64,000 nucleotides of DNA from Sweltsa coloradensis (GCA_024449915.1 JAMZAV010000028.1:434001-498000), one strand, 5' to 3'; shown: positions 23,901 through 35,129, numbered from the stretch's first letter. A program made the numbers and translations. The notes: generated from the sequence alone by a model not told the origin.

Positions 23901-25619
23901 AAAAATGATTGATTGTTATTTAAGCGATGTCCCTCGCTCGAAGGTGATAGAATAGAGTGATTACATAACGTGTTAGGTTGGATGTAGCGACTGCGTCGTT
24001 CCAGAAGGTAGTCCCTGGGTAGCGGGTCTTGTGTGTCCACCGCAAGAGCACTCCTGTAGTCCCCACCGTGCCTCTCTAGGGAACAAACAAACACAAGACA
24101 CTCAACTCAGCTTACAAGGATCAAGATGTGTTTCAAAACACTCGGCAAATAAAATTATTTTTTTGAAAATAAGTACACACATGACTATTACTATAACTAG
24201 GAAAACGCTTAAGTCCCGCCGCGTTGTTGGATGAGCGTAATTGGTGCATTGACCTGCCATGTGTTATGCAGATTTTCTGTTGTTTTGTAAAAAAATTATT
24301 ACTAAGTCGATTTTTTTTAAAATTAAATTAAATTAAATAAAAAAATAACTTTATTCTTTTATTTTTTCTTAATCGTAATTTTAAAAAAAGAAAAAAATCG
24401 TAAAATTGCTATTTTCATAACAAATAATTATTCTATTGCGCTCAAATTTTACACGAATATAATAAATCATAAAATTAAGGTTCTGTAAAAAAATCATTAC
24501 AATAGGATAAAGCATGTAGGTGTTATAAGTGAAAGAATTGTTAAAAAAAAAGAAAAAACCCGTAAAATTTCGATTTTCATGAGAAATAATTTTTCGATTG
24601 TTCTCAAATTTCACACGAATATATTAATTCATAATATTAAGGTTCTGTGAAAAAATCATTAAAATCGGATTAAGCATGTAGATGTTATAAGTCGAAGAAA
24701 TTTTTTAAAAATCGAAAAAAATCGTAAATTTGCGATTTTCATTAGAAATAATTTTTCGATTGCGCTCAAACACGTGGCAGTTCTAAGTTCAGAGATTTCG
24801 AAGGCCCCCATAAAATTTCATCGCAATTGGAGTATTGGTTTAGCCGGAATCGTGTTAACAAACAGCCAAAAATACAGGAAAAAAAAAAAAAACATTCCGG
24901 ATTTTTTTCTCCAGTGTAGTGAAATGGAATCTTCGCTTCGCTCGCTACGCTCGCTACGCTCATCCAACCAGTTCGAAACTCAGAATAAAAAAATCAGAAT
25001 GATAAAGCACATGACACTTAGGTCTTCCAGGGCACAGTGCTAGGGACTAATGGTTAGTACCTGCGGAATACAGACACCCAGCAAACCCTACCTGGTGTCC
25101 TCCAGGGCAGAGTACTAGGTCTTATTTGTTAAGGTTTTCTCCAGGGCACAGTACTATGGCCTAATGGGTAATATCTGGTTACACCCCGCACACTTGGTGT
25201 CCTCCAGGGCTCAGTACTAGGTAATAATTGTTATTATCTGATGTATGGTATTCTCCAGGGCAGAGTACTAGGTTGTATTTGTTAAGGTTTTCTCCAGGGC
25301 ACAGAACTAGGGCCTAATGGTTAATACCTGGTTACACGACTCCGCATACTTGGTGTCCTCCAGGGCACAGTACTAGGTAATTATTGTTATCATCTGATAT
25401 ATGGTATTCTCCAGGGTAGAGTTCTAGGTCTTAATTGTTAAGGTATTCTCCAGGGCACAGTACTATGGCCTAATGGTTAATACCTGGTAAATGGATCCCG
25501 TGCGAGTACGCTTGTAGCGGCGACACAAACTTGACGTGTGCGGTGGACTGGGGTCGGGACTCCACTACTGAACCGACCACGGCTAACGAAATCACCAAAT
25601 GCTGTTGACAAAGAAACAT
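17955..25619 (-). CDS. Putative secreted peptide-hormone/neuropeptide-type precursor, 4 coding exons
   Basis: Minus-strand coding exons 25619-25484, 24075-23965, 21311-21189 and 18187-17955 join in one frame with every intron in phase 1. They give 200 aa ending in TAG. Acceptors have pyrimidine tracts (TTTGTTCCCTAG, GTGTCTTTCAG, TTTATGCTACAG); donors are CCAG|GTATTA, TTAT|GTAATC and GAAG|GTATGA. Residues 1-21 (MFLCQQHLVISLAVVGSVVES) form a signal peptide. The only Cys is in it. The rest is polar and charged, with basic sites at R72-R73, R159-R160, R165-R167 and R193-R194. Processing there would release, for example, N168-S192 and a C-terminal TAYLTY. No Gly precedes these sites, so amidation is not predicted. 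I do not recognise the family. An ITG tripeptide at 129-131 makes the arthropod ITG-like precursors worth testing, but that is weak. A secreted muscle or matrix protein is an alternative. Cleavage sites are inferred; the exon structure is read directly. Confidence 0.7.
18188..20295 (-). other. Intron 3 of gene 2, 3' part
   Basis: No repeat or coding signal recognised between the exon 4 acceptor and element E3. The open frames near 19155-19565 are not supported by splice sites or motifs. Confidence 0.5.
20296..20982 (+). mobile_element. E3: non-autonomous DNA element, subfamily A, in intron 3 of gene 2
   Basis: Starts TA-GGAAAACGCTTAAGTCCC then GCCGCGTTGTTGGATGAGCG. Ends CTTCGCTCGCTACGCTCATC then TAAT-TA. 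Internally the block ATCGTAAAATTGCGAT / GATTGCGCTCAAA / AATTCATAAAATTAA / TCTGTGAAAAAATCATTA is repeated about three times. It shares this internal block with E4. Inserted antisense to gene 2, 207 bp 3' of the exon 3 donor. Confidence 0.75.
21464..21818. mobile_element. MITE-like element with about 100-bp inverted repeats, intron 2 of gene 2
   Basis: The left arm (21464-21565) carries ACGTGAAATTACG, GATATCTCGAGAA, TGCAAAATAT and GCAGACAGCTATGTGGTTTT. The right arm (21712-21818) carries the same blocks inverted and in reverse order. The centre is AT-rich with TAATTAATTAATTAA. The left end is about 150 bp from the exon 3 acceptor. Confidence 0.7.
22444..22597 (-). mobile_element. hAT-type terminus (solo or truncated)
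   Basis: Read on the minus strand from 22597, the sequence starts CAGTCTTGGGCAAGTTCACC and continues with repeated AAAAGGAAC blocks alternating in orientation. CAGxxxTGGGCAAGTT is a typical hAT superfamily end. Related GGAACGCGTTCC palindromes lie at 22101 and 22133, but I find no matching left terminus. Confidence 0.5.
23087..23381. repeat. Tandem duplication, about 145-150-bp unit, intron 2 of gene 2
   Basis: Both copies contain AACAGAAACAC, GCATCCATTATTCG-ATGTAA (first copy with a small change), TTTGTCAACGTGCC, CGCCCCCCTACTTCTTCAT-like blocks and GCAGGGAATCT-AAGGCTATT, in the same order. Divergence is modest. Non-coding. Confidence 0.75.
23405..23615 (+). mobile_element. tRNA-derived SINE-like copy
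   Basis: AACTCTGATTCGGAGGGTCA, then GGTCTAATTCC (degenerate B box), ACCGGCAATCCTGACTGAAG, GTTTCCTCGGTCGTTAATGC, TCCTCTTAGACAGCCCTTTG, GGACGTTCC and CACAATTACC. The block order is the same as at 54015. Inside intron 2 of gene 2, antisense to it. Confidence 0.65.
23690..23765 (-). mobile_element. SINE-like head, reverse orientation
   Basis: The minus strand reads GTTACGCGAGACTAATTCAG, GAGGTCGTCGGTCGCTATCC and GTCACCAGCAATCATGACT, a diverged head and core of the same family. It lies about 200 bp 3' of the gene 2 exon 2 donor. Confidence 0.45.
24198..24970 (+). mobile_element. E4: non-autonomous DNA element, subfamily A, in intron 1 of gene 2
   Basis: Same start as E3 (TA-GGAAAACGCTTAAGTCCC, GCCGCGTTGTTGGATGAGCG). 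The end is CGCTCGCTACGCTCGCTACG then CTCATCCAAC-CA; the last dinucleotide is CA rather than TA. Internal blocks match E3 in order and spacing, so E3 and E4 form a closer pair. 123 bp 5' (higher-coordinate side) of the exon 2 acceptor. Confidence 0.75.
25021..25487. repeat. Higher-order minisatellite abutting the gene 2 exon 1 donor
   Basis: Nine copies of (T/C)TCCAGGGCACAGTACTAGG-like units start near 25025, 25098, 25136, 25200, 25250, 25291, 25355, 25408 and 25447. The last spacings follow 64-50-41 then 64-53-39, i.e. a triplet of about 155 bp. Units end in TTAATACCTGGT-like sequence, whose complement is the exon 1 splice donor (ACCAG|GTATTAA). The terminal unit runs directly into exon 1. 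Confidence 0.8.
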
Positions 25620-25725
25620 CTTGAACTTAAACTTGAACCGAATATGATTTTACAAAAGATGTGCACAAGGCCACAGTTTCTAATTGTTATGGAAACAAAG
25701 ATAATATGAGAGTGTTAAAAATACA

Positions 25726-25757
25726 ACTGGGGCTCAACCAGCTACTGTGGTATATAA
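25726..25757 (-). promoter_or_regulatory. Candidate core promoter of gene 2
   Basis: On the minus strand TTATATA (25757-25751) is followed about 29 nt later by an initiator-like CCAGTTG with its A at 25728. That gives a 5' UTR of about 109 nt before the ATG at 25619. The spacing is right, but the TATA is weak and an upstream non-coding exon cannot be excluded. Confidence 0.4.
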
Positions 25758-25942
25758 TTGATGCCATGTATATGCATCTATATGCAAGGAAAACTATGAT
25801 AAACTATTCGTGATCTGATAGCTTATATACATTTGTTCGTCAGATATCAGAAGTATAGTCTCGATTTCAACGCATTTCTTTAAGTCTTGATAAACATAAT
25901 GTTCAGTCAGGATTGCCAATAGCCAATAGCGACAATCTAGAT

Positions 25943-26440
25943 CAGTGGTTTTCAAAGTAGGGGTGACAACCGTACTGGGTCGCGGAGACTGGCATTGGAT
26001 TGCACTCTAATAATGCGATAAAATTAAACAGCAATAAATTAATTTAAATCAGATATTACCATCGTAGCTTTGAATTTTGATCCGTGCCTCTTACTTCCGT
26101 TTCTCTTTGTTTACTAATTTGAAATCGTAAATCGAACAATCACATCAGGCTTAGTAAAAATGTCCCCATTAAAAATCAATTATTTTATTTTAATAAGGTA
26201 TAGACGCTAACTAAATATTTATACATTCGTGCTTTTAGACCTTAATTCTAGTTTTGTTTGTTACCCATTGTAAAATCATAATACAATGAAAGAGTATAAA
26301 ATATTTTCTTCAATTATTAAAAAAATTAAAAACGCCCAGCCTCAGTTACTAAACATTTATTCCCCTACTGAATGTCGTCGCTGAAGTATGAGCGCGGTTT
26401 TACTGCATGGGTCGCGAACGATATAGTTTATGGAACACTG
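25943..26440. mobile_element. Non-autonomous hAT element
   Basis: The left end CAGTGGTTTTCAAAGTAGGG and GGGTCGCGGAGAC match the inverted right end CAGTGTTCCATAAAC and CGTTCGCGACCCA. CAGTGGTT(C/T)-A and the internal GGGTCGC block are typical of hAT elements. The flanking 8-mers ATCTAGAT and ATCTACTA share the first five bases, a decayed target duplication. 498 bp, no transposase frame. Confidence 0.65.
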
Positions 26441-26679
26441 ATCTACTATACTAGCCATGGTTTGTACTACATACTGCATTTAACATAAAACATATCATAG
26501 CAATAAACGTAAAACGTGCAGCAAACAACTAGTGTAATTTAGTGAGTAGAAACGTGAACGCATAAAAAACGAGTTCAAGTTAAAAATAGGTAATAAATAA
26601 TTTGTCCTTGCCTACTCCGGTGTGTGAGTGTAATAACACTCGAGTTGTTTGTGGGTTCAATTTTATTAGTCGGGAAACC

Positions 26680-26935
26680 TTTCGATATAGGTAGGTAGTT
26701 CATGCATTACATAGGAGACTAATGCCGGAGGTCATAGGTTCGAACTAGCCAGTAGCCACCTGACACCATGGTTGAAGGGTTTCCATAAGGTAATGTGCAG
26801 TCAATGCGATTCCTCCCATATACAATATCCCTCGAACATACTCTACAAACTATCCTCACACTATATCCCAAGTAAGTCCCCTAAAGAGGGGCAAGCTGTC
26901 CCTGGGCTGGTATTCCAACGAAAATGTATTTAGAT
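26680..26935 (+). mobile_element. tRNA-derived SINE-like copy
   Basis: GTAGTTCATGCATTACATAG, CATAGGTTCGAACTAGCCAG (B-box-like), a diverged CACCATGGTTGAAGGGTTTCC core, then the tail CCTAAAGAGGGGCAAGCTGT and CCCTGGGCTGGTATTCC. Full-length but diverged. Confidence 0.6.
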
Positions 26936-27780
26936 TATTCGGGAAACCTGCCTGCCGGTTTAAAAACGCATCATAATTGATTGCGTCATGGAATGTTACC
27001 TGATTATCTTTTCCCAAAATGATACCCTGCGCTAACTACACTACCAAACCTCTTTTTTTAAGGTATTCATTTAACTTATAATAAAGCTGTGCATACAGTG
27101 TGTACAAAATTACCTGAGTCACTCTTAATATTTTAACATAAAAATAATATGTATTGCATAGTGTATATTGAATAAAAACGTACGTATATAACGAGGGAAA
27201 AAATTGAACAAAAAAACCTCTTCGGAACTAAGTAGGCCTAAGACAATTAAAAAATAAAGTAATAAATACAATACGGTATTAGAGTAGAGAAGTACAATAA
27301 TTACAGATTAGAGTAAAATATGTTTGGTTCGCTTGTGTTTGTACCTTTTATATGTAAGTGAGGACTGAGGATATACTGTAGAAGGTTCCATACTCAAAGA
27401 CTGTAGTCTCCAAGGCTAGAAATTAAAGTGTTATGCAAATTGTCTGTGCATTTTGAATAGAAGCGATCAGTGAATACTAAACCTCTATTCGACCCGTGTG
27501 TCCATGACAACGAACTCGGTGCGAATCGCACAAAGCTTGGATTGTTAGATAACATCCTCAATAATTCACGTCTATTCACTCATCAACTCGAACAAGTGCA
27601 TTAATAAAGACGCGAAGCGTAGGCCTACTATACACTTGCTTTCAAGTTTTGGATTATAAGAACAAAACATGATAGTGCAATTTCACGAAACAGTGAAACC
27701 CCTACAAAACTGTTAATTTTCTTGTGACTGCAGAGTGCTGAAAGTATAAACCTCCGTAAGAAACCCCCGGAATAGCGTTA
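26936..27780. other. Intergenic, nothing recognised
   Basis: AT-rich spacer. A 61-codon minus-strand frame near 27394-27579 has no recognisable motif. Confidence 0.5.
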
Positions 27781-27781
27781 A

Positions 27782-28405
27782 GGGGCATCCCTGGACCTAA
27801 ATATGATTTCTAAAGAATGCTGTAAAGGCGTCTGAAAAGCTAGAAGAATGAAAGAGGGACTTAATTAAAGATCAGATTATTTTTGAGACATTTTTTGACA
27901 GGACGTAACCTCAGAATCAGCAATAATATTCGAATTGCCCGAATCAATCCAGCTTGTTCAAAATTGAATTTTGAGCAGCGTTTTTTTTTGTAATTATTGT
28001 TTCTACACTTCTTTATCTACAACCTAAATATAAGGGAAACTGGTTGTTGTTGCACGATTTATTTCGTGAAACGGTACAAAATTTGAAATTGTACCGGCAT
28101 GCGAAAAAAATCTTTCAACGAAAGAAACTATAGAAAACCATGCATTAATCCTTATATTTAGGTTGTAGATAAAGGAGTATAGAAACAATATACAAAAATG
28201 CGCTGCTTTAAGTTAAATTTTGAACTAGCTGAATTGATTCGGGCAAATTGAATATAATTGTTAATTCTGAGGTTATGTCCCGTCAAAAATTTTCAAAAAT
28301 ATTATTTGGCCTTATATTATTGAATAATGTCCCTCTTTCATTTAACTAACTTTTCAGTTATTAAGCGCATTCTTTAGATATAGGTCTAGGGATTCCCCTG
28401 GGTTT
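27782..28405. mobile_element. Foldback element with about 250-bp inverted arms
   Basis: The left arm (27782-28040) and right arm (28148-28405) are inverted copies. Paired blocks include GAATGAAAGAGGGAC / GTCCCTCTTTCATTT, GTAACCTCAGAAT / ATTCTGAGGTTA, GAATTGCCCGAATCAAT / ATTGATTCGGGCAAATT and CTACAACCTAAATATAAGG / CCTTATATTTAGGTTGTAG. The 107-bp centre has its own nested inverted repeat around GGTACAA/TTGTACC. No ORF. A partial relative lies at 13405-13665. Confidence 0.75.
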
Positions 28406-29124
28406 TGGCATTGACCCGACTGCCTTCGTGTTGATGGTCTATACTTGTATAGATGCTGGTGAATATGGGGTGGGGTGTAAGTCGTAGTCGTACAGCCATT
28501 GATGTTAAACATCTATAGTAGGCTAGATCCGCAGTCATTGGTCCACTTCCGTGACAATTGGAAGCTACCTTAAAAAGGAGTGTTTGCTTGTTAAGTAGAT
28601 GGGAGCGATTTGTAGCCCGAATATTTTTAAAGATGGCCGTCAGTTTGACAGCTGAGCATATTAGACATTAACACCAAATGATTACTAAATTCCCTTATGC
28701 AATAGCTTCTTATTGTTTCTGTTTGTGCATTCCCATGCTGCACAAGCTAAAACCATATCAAACAATCCAGAAAAATACTTTATTGCATTAAAAAAGCATA
28801 AATTAAAACGCCAAATCGCAATTTTGAAAAGGAGTGATTGACGCTTTTATTTGGTACGCTCGCGCCTGTGCTGGCGTATTGGAGACTGCGTACAGCTCAC
28901 TTGCGTGAATTGGATGTGAAGTCCCCATGCACGTGGCCTGTTACCAGACACTTGGAGCAATCTCGTTCAGAGAACGCTATTTCGTCAATCCTTCCAAAAG
29001 TGATGGGAACACACCAATCAGCCAATCGCCTAACCACTAACAACCACATCACGAAGTGTAGTGAGGTCACTGCAATGATTCCGGAGACACGACGTGGTGG
29101 ATACCCGATATGTCTGATGAGTGT
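28406..29124. other. Intergenic, nothing recognised
   Basis: A 106-codon plus-strand frame covers 28838-29158, but it has no conserved motif or splice context and ends in the repeat below. Not called as a gene. Confidence 0.45.
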
Positions 29125-29690
29125 CCCAGCCTCGACCCCAGGAGCCTTGGGGCCCTAGCCTTGTGACCCTAGACCCTATCCTTGGGACCCTAGCCTCGAC
29201 CCCTAGAGGCTTGTGACCCCTTTGACCCTAACATTGGATCCTTTCCTCGACTTCTGGGCACCGATCCTGAACATTTTTACTCATTGTAACCCAATGTATA
29301 TTATAAATAATTAACTCTAAACTTTTAACCCCTAATCCGCAACCCTTACCCCGCGCTAGCCTCAACCAATCACGAGTCAGCAAGGTGTAACAAAACAATG
29401 TTTGATTGTCTGTTTGTTCTTTTCTGTGTTCTTGGAAATTAACCCCTCCACTTATTGTACAGGATAACGCATTTTATCTGGAACCCTGATCTCCTAACTC
29501 TGCTTAACCCAGAGTAAAGAAGGTACAGGGATCCGGCCCCAGGAGGCTTGGGACCCTATAGCCTTTTGACTATAGCCTTGTGACCCTAGCATTAGGACCC
29601 TCCCTTCGACCCCCGGAACCTTGTGGCCCTAGAGCCTGTGACCCTAGTCTTGTGACCCAAGCCTCGACCCTTACTCTTGTGAGTTGTTAC
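29125..29690. repeat. Degenerate short tandem repeat, CCCTAGCCT(T/C)G-type
   Basis: Two clusters (29125-29270 and 29525-29690) of imperfect units of roughly 15-25 bp built from CCTTGTGACCCTAG, CCTTGGGACCCTAG and CCTCGACCCC. The stretch between them is ordinary sequence. Strong strand asymmetry: C-rich on the plus strand. Confidence 0.65.
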
Positions 29691-32600
29691 CTATCGTAGT
29701 GCCTTTATCTTGCAATTAATGTTCTAATTGAATCAATCAATCAATCAATCTTTCATTCTACCTGACGAGGAACGCCAAAGTGTGCCCCGATAGTAAACGA
29801 CTTCTGGTGCTATAAAAAAAAAATTATATCCGTCTGTGTCCGGGTGGGTCCACTGGCGTCTGAACCCAGGGTGTAGAATAGGCCCAGAGACTATCTCTTA
29901 TGCTCATGCATCATACAAGGCGAAATAAGTGGAAGTCGTCGGGTCGGGGAATCCCTTCCCTGCCCTCCCCATGCACTCCTTCCAATGCCTGCCCCCTTGC
30001 CTGTGTCTCATTCTGACCAGCACAGGCCTGCCCTCCTCTTGTTCCCCCACGTCTCCTCTTACGCCCCTTTGTTTAGGAAAAAAAAACATCGTGTAGTAAT
30101 AACTTTAGTGATGTAACTTTATTTATGGGGGATGGAGGGGTTTCCTTCCCCCTCCTTCCTGAGATCATTGTTAGCCATAGGCCTGAAAACTCGTGCAGTC
30201 CTCAGCAACGAGCAATACTCAAGTATCGGTGCTGTGAGTACTGCCACAGACATGTGGGTTGTGGGGCACATTGTTAGAAAATCCAAAATTGCATTCGGTT
30301 ATCATCAAGTTGACTATATAGGCGCCGGAGTCTGCAGCCCAGTTAGCCCCTGCTTGTACTATAAGCGCTGTGTGCTACTGTAAGTTGTAATGTACAATTC
30401 TTAATCCGGGCGATTTGTTGCGAACCCATAATTGACCTAATTTCCCAACTGCGTCCGTGATCTCTACACATCACTGAATGTTAGTATCGTAACTGATCTC
30501 ATCACATCATAATGCCCTCGACAAGCGCCTGAGCTGTTGTCAGCTGACTCGGACTGGCTGAAGGAATCAAATACCTTCAATGCGCACGACAAGAGCAAGC
30601 ACAAAAACTATTCCTAGCGCTGTTTTGCAATGTAAGACTCGGATAGGTGATCTAGTTGAAGTATTTTTCTGTGGAGTCACCATTGCTCAGTGCAGGTGGG
30701 CATTTGAAGGTCGCTTTCTGATCGTGGTCGCTGTCGAGGTGTTGCACTGTACGGGGAGGATAGTGTAACTTGGTACTCACGAGGTATTACTCCCCCCCCC
30801 CCCCTCCCCCTCCAAGGCATGCCACAAGGAAACAACTGAGAAATTGGAAAATTCCATAAATTGTATTGGCAATTTCGTCCACTGGATTTTTTGGCTGAGG
30901 CTTCCCCCGAAACTTCTTTCTTGAGAGAGATGCCCTTCACTTCTTCAACCCCCGTCCCCTGAGTACGCGAGTGTTTCTATACAGTTTTGAGAAGGAGTTT
31001 GCATGGCTACGGTGTCCTAATTTAGCTTTTTTGGATTTTTTAGGGGGGGAGGGGGCTGAAACACCTTTAGATAGTGATTTTTCTTGATTTGGGATATGGC
31101 AAATAGCTCAATGACTCAATATCATTAAGTGATGAGTTAGGTTGGAATAGGACTAACAACTAATATACAAAAAATTATTATTTATTGTTTGCTTAGATTT
31201 GTAAATGTTTTCTATTATATTCAAGAATATAAAATGTACATATTTAAGCGGGCCTTATAAAATAATTTAATAAATAATAATATTAAAAATACGAGTATGA
31301 ACGATCATGATAACGCCAATAAATGGTTTGAAATATGAATTATTATTTTTTTAAATATGAAATATGTTTTGTTTCTTATTGTTCCACCAGCCAACTGTTT
31401 GACTTACTTTACATCTGCAAGGCCAATTATGCAGGCTAAGGCTAGTGCAATGTGCACTTGCCAAACAGCATGCCCACTATAATATTCGGGCGCCCTGTTA
31501 AAACCCACGCCGATATTTGGCATTTCATCAAACAACTAGTTTATTCAAGCATAACTATTGAACAACAAACGAAATTGAAAGTTCATTTGCATTGTTTCAT
31601 TTTACACCTATCTGTCGTCCATTGGAAATGAGATTTTGAAACGATCGTGTATAAGATCTTTCAAAGCAGTTGTTTTCTAGGGGTTTGTCGTGACGGGCTC
31701 AATCGTGCAAGCTTTGGCGGTGAAGAGTTTTCAATTGGTTATTTGCAATGCAGGTGGGGTTTGAAAGCAATAACGGCTTCAATTTGTGTCCGATGGCTAT
31801 GTTGTAAAACGATATTGAATATTGGCAAAATGTATTGAGAGCATCCATATTTGAATAACTTGATGGACCCGACCCCTTGCTCGAGCTAATCGAATCATTC
31901 AACTGTTTCACGTATTTGTATAGGCACTATGTGTTTATAAACGTATTTAATTATTTCAAACTTTCGCAATAAGTTATGAACACAATTCTGTGTTTAAGGG
32001 TTATGCTCGTTGTGATATTCCTAATGATTGTACACACTGTCATGATCATTGAATAATAATAAATACATCTTTAACGAAACACATAAAACATGAACGTGTT
32101 TACGCCATAATTCTTCGTAGATTAATCGAGTCAAAAAGTGATTGGACTAAGAATTTCGCCAAACGCACTCATTGAAATAAAATCTAAAGCAAATCTTTGC
32201 AATTGTAATTTGTGGGCTATGAGAAACAAAAATCCACTGGGCTATGACACCAAAGTCATGAAATCGTGTAGTGGATGGAGGGTGACAATGACATTAACCC
32301 GTTCAGTCCTTTTGGCCTCAATTGTGTACATTTAACTTTGTAATTTAATTGCGGGTAAACAATGGGTTTATCTATTGTACCCTTATTTTTATTTATTTGT
32401 TTATTTTTTTTGAGGGGGGGGGGGTATTTTTTTTTTTTACCCCAGGCCAATGGTACAAACGGTACCTTTTTTTATAGAAGATTGCAAATACACATCTGCA
32501 AAAAACAGCTAAAAACGAAAAATTTTGGTTTGTCCCGGAAATTGGATATATCTCTAGTATTGCAGGTATTTGAGGAACACAAAATCCAAAATATGCGAAA

Positions 32601-33385
32601 AAATCAGAAAAAAATCTAGATTCATAAATGCACTTATTTACATCTTAACCTAAAATAAAACTTAAATTAAAAATCCAAAATTTCCCAAAATTCCTTAAAA
32701 AACACGAAACAAAATATTTAAAAAACACTAAAAATCTTAGAGAAAAATTAGTATTTTGAAAATTGCTTAAAATAACTTAAGTTTGACCAATTTTATTCAG
32801 TACTGAAAAGGTTAATGCCTACTACATGTTTTGAGTGTTGTTTGTGTGTTTGAAAATATTGTTTCAACACACCTTTGTCTTCCACCCTAGTATAAGATAA
32901 AACTATTTTTCTGAAATAACACATGTGTGTCAAGTGTCAGTCATGTGTGACATTGCCATGTGACGCTAATCTGCCTGGTTTCCTTCTTGTTGCAATTGTC
33001 TCGGATTAAGTTACGACAGTCAGCACCATGCTAGATAAGATATTATTTTAATTTGTCCTAGTTTAAGTTAAAATATGTTAAAAAGTAGTTTGGTACAGAG
33101 AAACTTTTGTTACTACATTAGGAAAATCATTGTTTACAGATATTTCATAACACGATCACAGTACACTGGTACGTTGCATAGTTTTAATAGTTTACGAAAC
33201 TTACTAGAGTAATGACACAGATATAGACTTGTATATTTTATATATAAGTATGTATTTGCAAAGGCTTTCATGATCGAATGAATGTATTAGATTAGAAGAC
33301 ATTCTTGAGTGTAGACCACGTAATAAAAACTAGATAATAATAAATAATAATAAAGAATACATTGTGACGTTTCGTGGAAAATGCA
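29691..33385. other. Intergenic, no gene recognised
   Basis: Mixed sequence. About 29815-29910 has a weak match to the dispersed repeat at 41785 (GAACCCAGGGTGTAGAATAG, GCCCAGAG). Poly-C/poly-G runs lie near 30791, 31045 and 32415. (TCAA)n occurs near 29735. The GC-rich patch at 29930-30070 and the frames at 30580-30940 have no convincing splice structure. Confidence 0.4.
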
Positions 33386-33462
33386 CCCCACTTTTTTTAA
33401 AACTGTTTTTACTTATTATTATATGTTTTTATGCATTAAAAACAGCTTTTGAAAAAGTGGGG
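33386..33462. repeat. Short near-perfect palindrome
   Basis: CCCCACTTTTTTTAAAACTG then TTTTTA (from 33386) is inverted at 33437-33462 (TAAAAACAGCTTTTGAAAAA then GTGGGG), with a 25-bp loop. It could form a 26-bp hairpin with three mismatches. Possibly a very short MITE. Confidence 0.6.
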
Positions 33463-35129
33463 CGCGTGTATATTTATATATATGTTTGCGTCAAAGATTT
33501 AGCTCAAAGTAACTTATAGAGAGGGTCATTCTTTATTTCTGATTATCATAATACATGAGAGTCATAGCCCTAATTTCTGGTAGAGAGCATTCACTCTGGG
33601 AGTATGACATACCACGTACCACACTTCTCCTGCCCTAAAAACACCCCTCTCCACAACTTATCCACAGAAACATTCTAGATTGTGATATAATTCGAGGAAA
33701 TAAAGAGTGCATGGCTATCAATTTGTGTTTGTTTTGAATATATTAAATTTGAATTGAATTGAATATATCATTGGTAAAGCTAAGATTTATCGTATCGGCA
33801 TTATCATCAAACTCAAACATAAAATACTATAGCATTAGGAATCAACTTTGACACGTTGTTTCAACCAATTAAAAAACATTGAGGCTTACAAAATACATCG
33901 CAGTATAATACAGGGAATGGGATAGTTGCTGTAAAAGCTTCGAAAAACGAAGCAAAGGTCGTGACATACGCGCTTGTCCCCGCATCGAGCTCACCCACCA
34001 TGTATATTACAGTAGTGATCTACTCGGGTGGTGGTGTGGGTGGGGGTTAGAGGCCATGCAAACCAACACTATGAGTGACAGAGGCTCCCATGCTGACTCA
34101 GTTGAGTCACACCTTAATTACAACACGAGAGAATAGATACTTGCGTAATGATAGTAATGCAAACGGGGTAAAAAGTACAATCTAGCCCTACATCTGCTAG
34201 GAGCTCACAGCGAGCGGTCGCCGAGATAAGGTACAGTGCTGCAGTGCACCGGGGAAATGGGGCAATGCAACACAGTGAGTGATGCAGTGATCTTAGGTTG
34301 ACCTCTTGACACGCCTAAGACACTTTCACTTCAAACAATTCTTATCGATTCGTAATATATGGTTTAAAGGGGCGAGGGTTCATTTTAGGCTGGGTTAAAG
34401 TTCATTTCTGAGTGACGCTTCGCTCACGACAACCATTAGGTCCTAGCCACCTCACATCAAGTAATTTGGAAGATCAGAAGCATTCTAATGATAACAATCA
34501 TTTTATTAATAATAATTGTTATAAGAAACAATATTACTTTGGCAGGTGGTTCAAATCAAAAATAAATTATGGGCCAAGTAATAGTGAAATTAAATTGCAT
34601 TTATGTAATAAGATTTATTTCTAAATCACATTTATTTCTACCCGTCGTATCCGTAAAGTATACGTCATGAGGTCAACTGCTTTTAGTGAAATCTGTTCAG
34701 TCGAAACAGCTCTTGCGATGTTGTGGTAAGGTTTTTAAAATTGTTATGCCCCTACAACCCCTACCAGTGATGCAAGACACAGCACATACTTAAATCCTAA
34801 ATAATTTTGACAACTGTAAATTCACCCAACATAGGGCCGCCCGCCCTAAATGGTTTCGATAGCATTCCGCGTTTTATATCAAAATGGATTTGAGTCCCCT
34901 GATAACTGTTTTTTGGTTAATTTGGTTTAAAAGCGCATCAACCGTAGGTCATTGTGCAGTGTGCACCACTATAGCTTAGAGGTTGTGGGGAGGACAGATC
35001 CAGCCAAAGGCAAAGTGGTGGAAGGGGGAGTTTCTCATGCCATTGTCGTCTTTGTCATCGTTCGTATCGTTGTTGTCTTCATCAAGGAGGTCGTCGAGGG
35101 GAAAAGGGGTCCCCCGACGACGAATGCTA
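33463..35129. other. Intergenic, nothing recognised
   Basis: No gene or repeat structure supported. A GT-rich stretch lies near 34025-34055. Confidence 0.5.

Noticed and set aside
28838..29158. 106-codon plus-strand frame
   Set aside because: No motif, no splice sites, and the C-terminal part runs into a degenerate tandem repeat.
30677..30940. Minus-strand 87-codon frame ending at a GTGAGT donor-like site
   Set aside because: It crosses a poly-C/poly-G run, lacks an acceptor, and has no recognisable motif.
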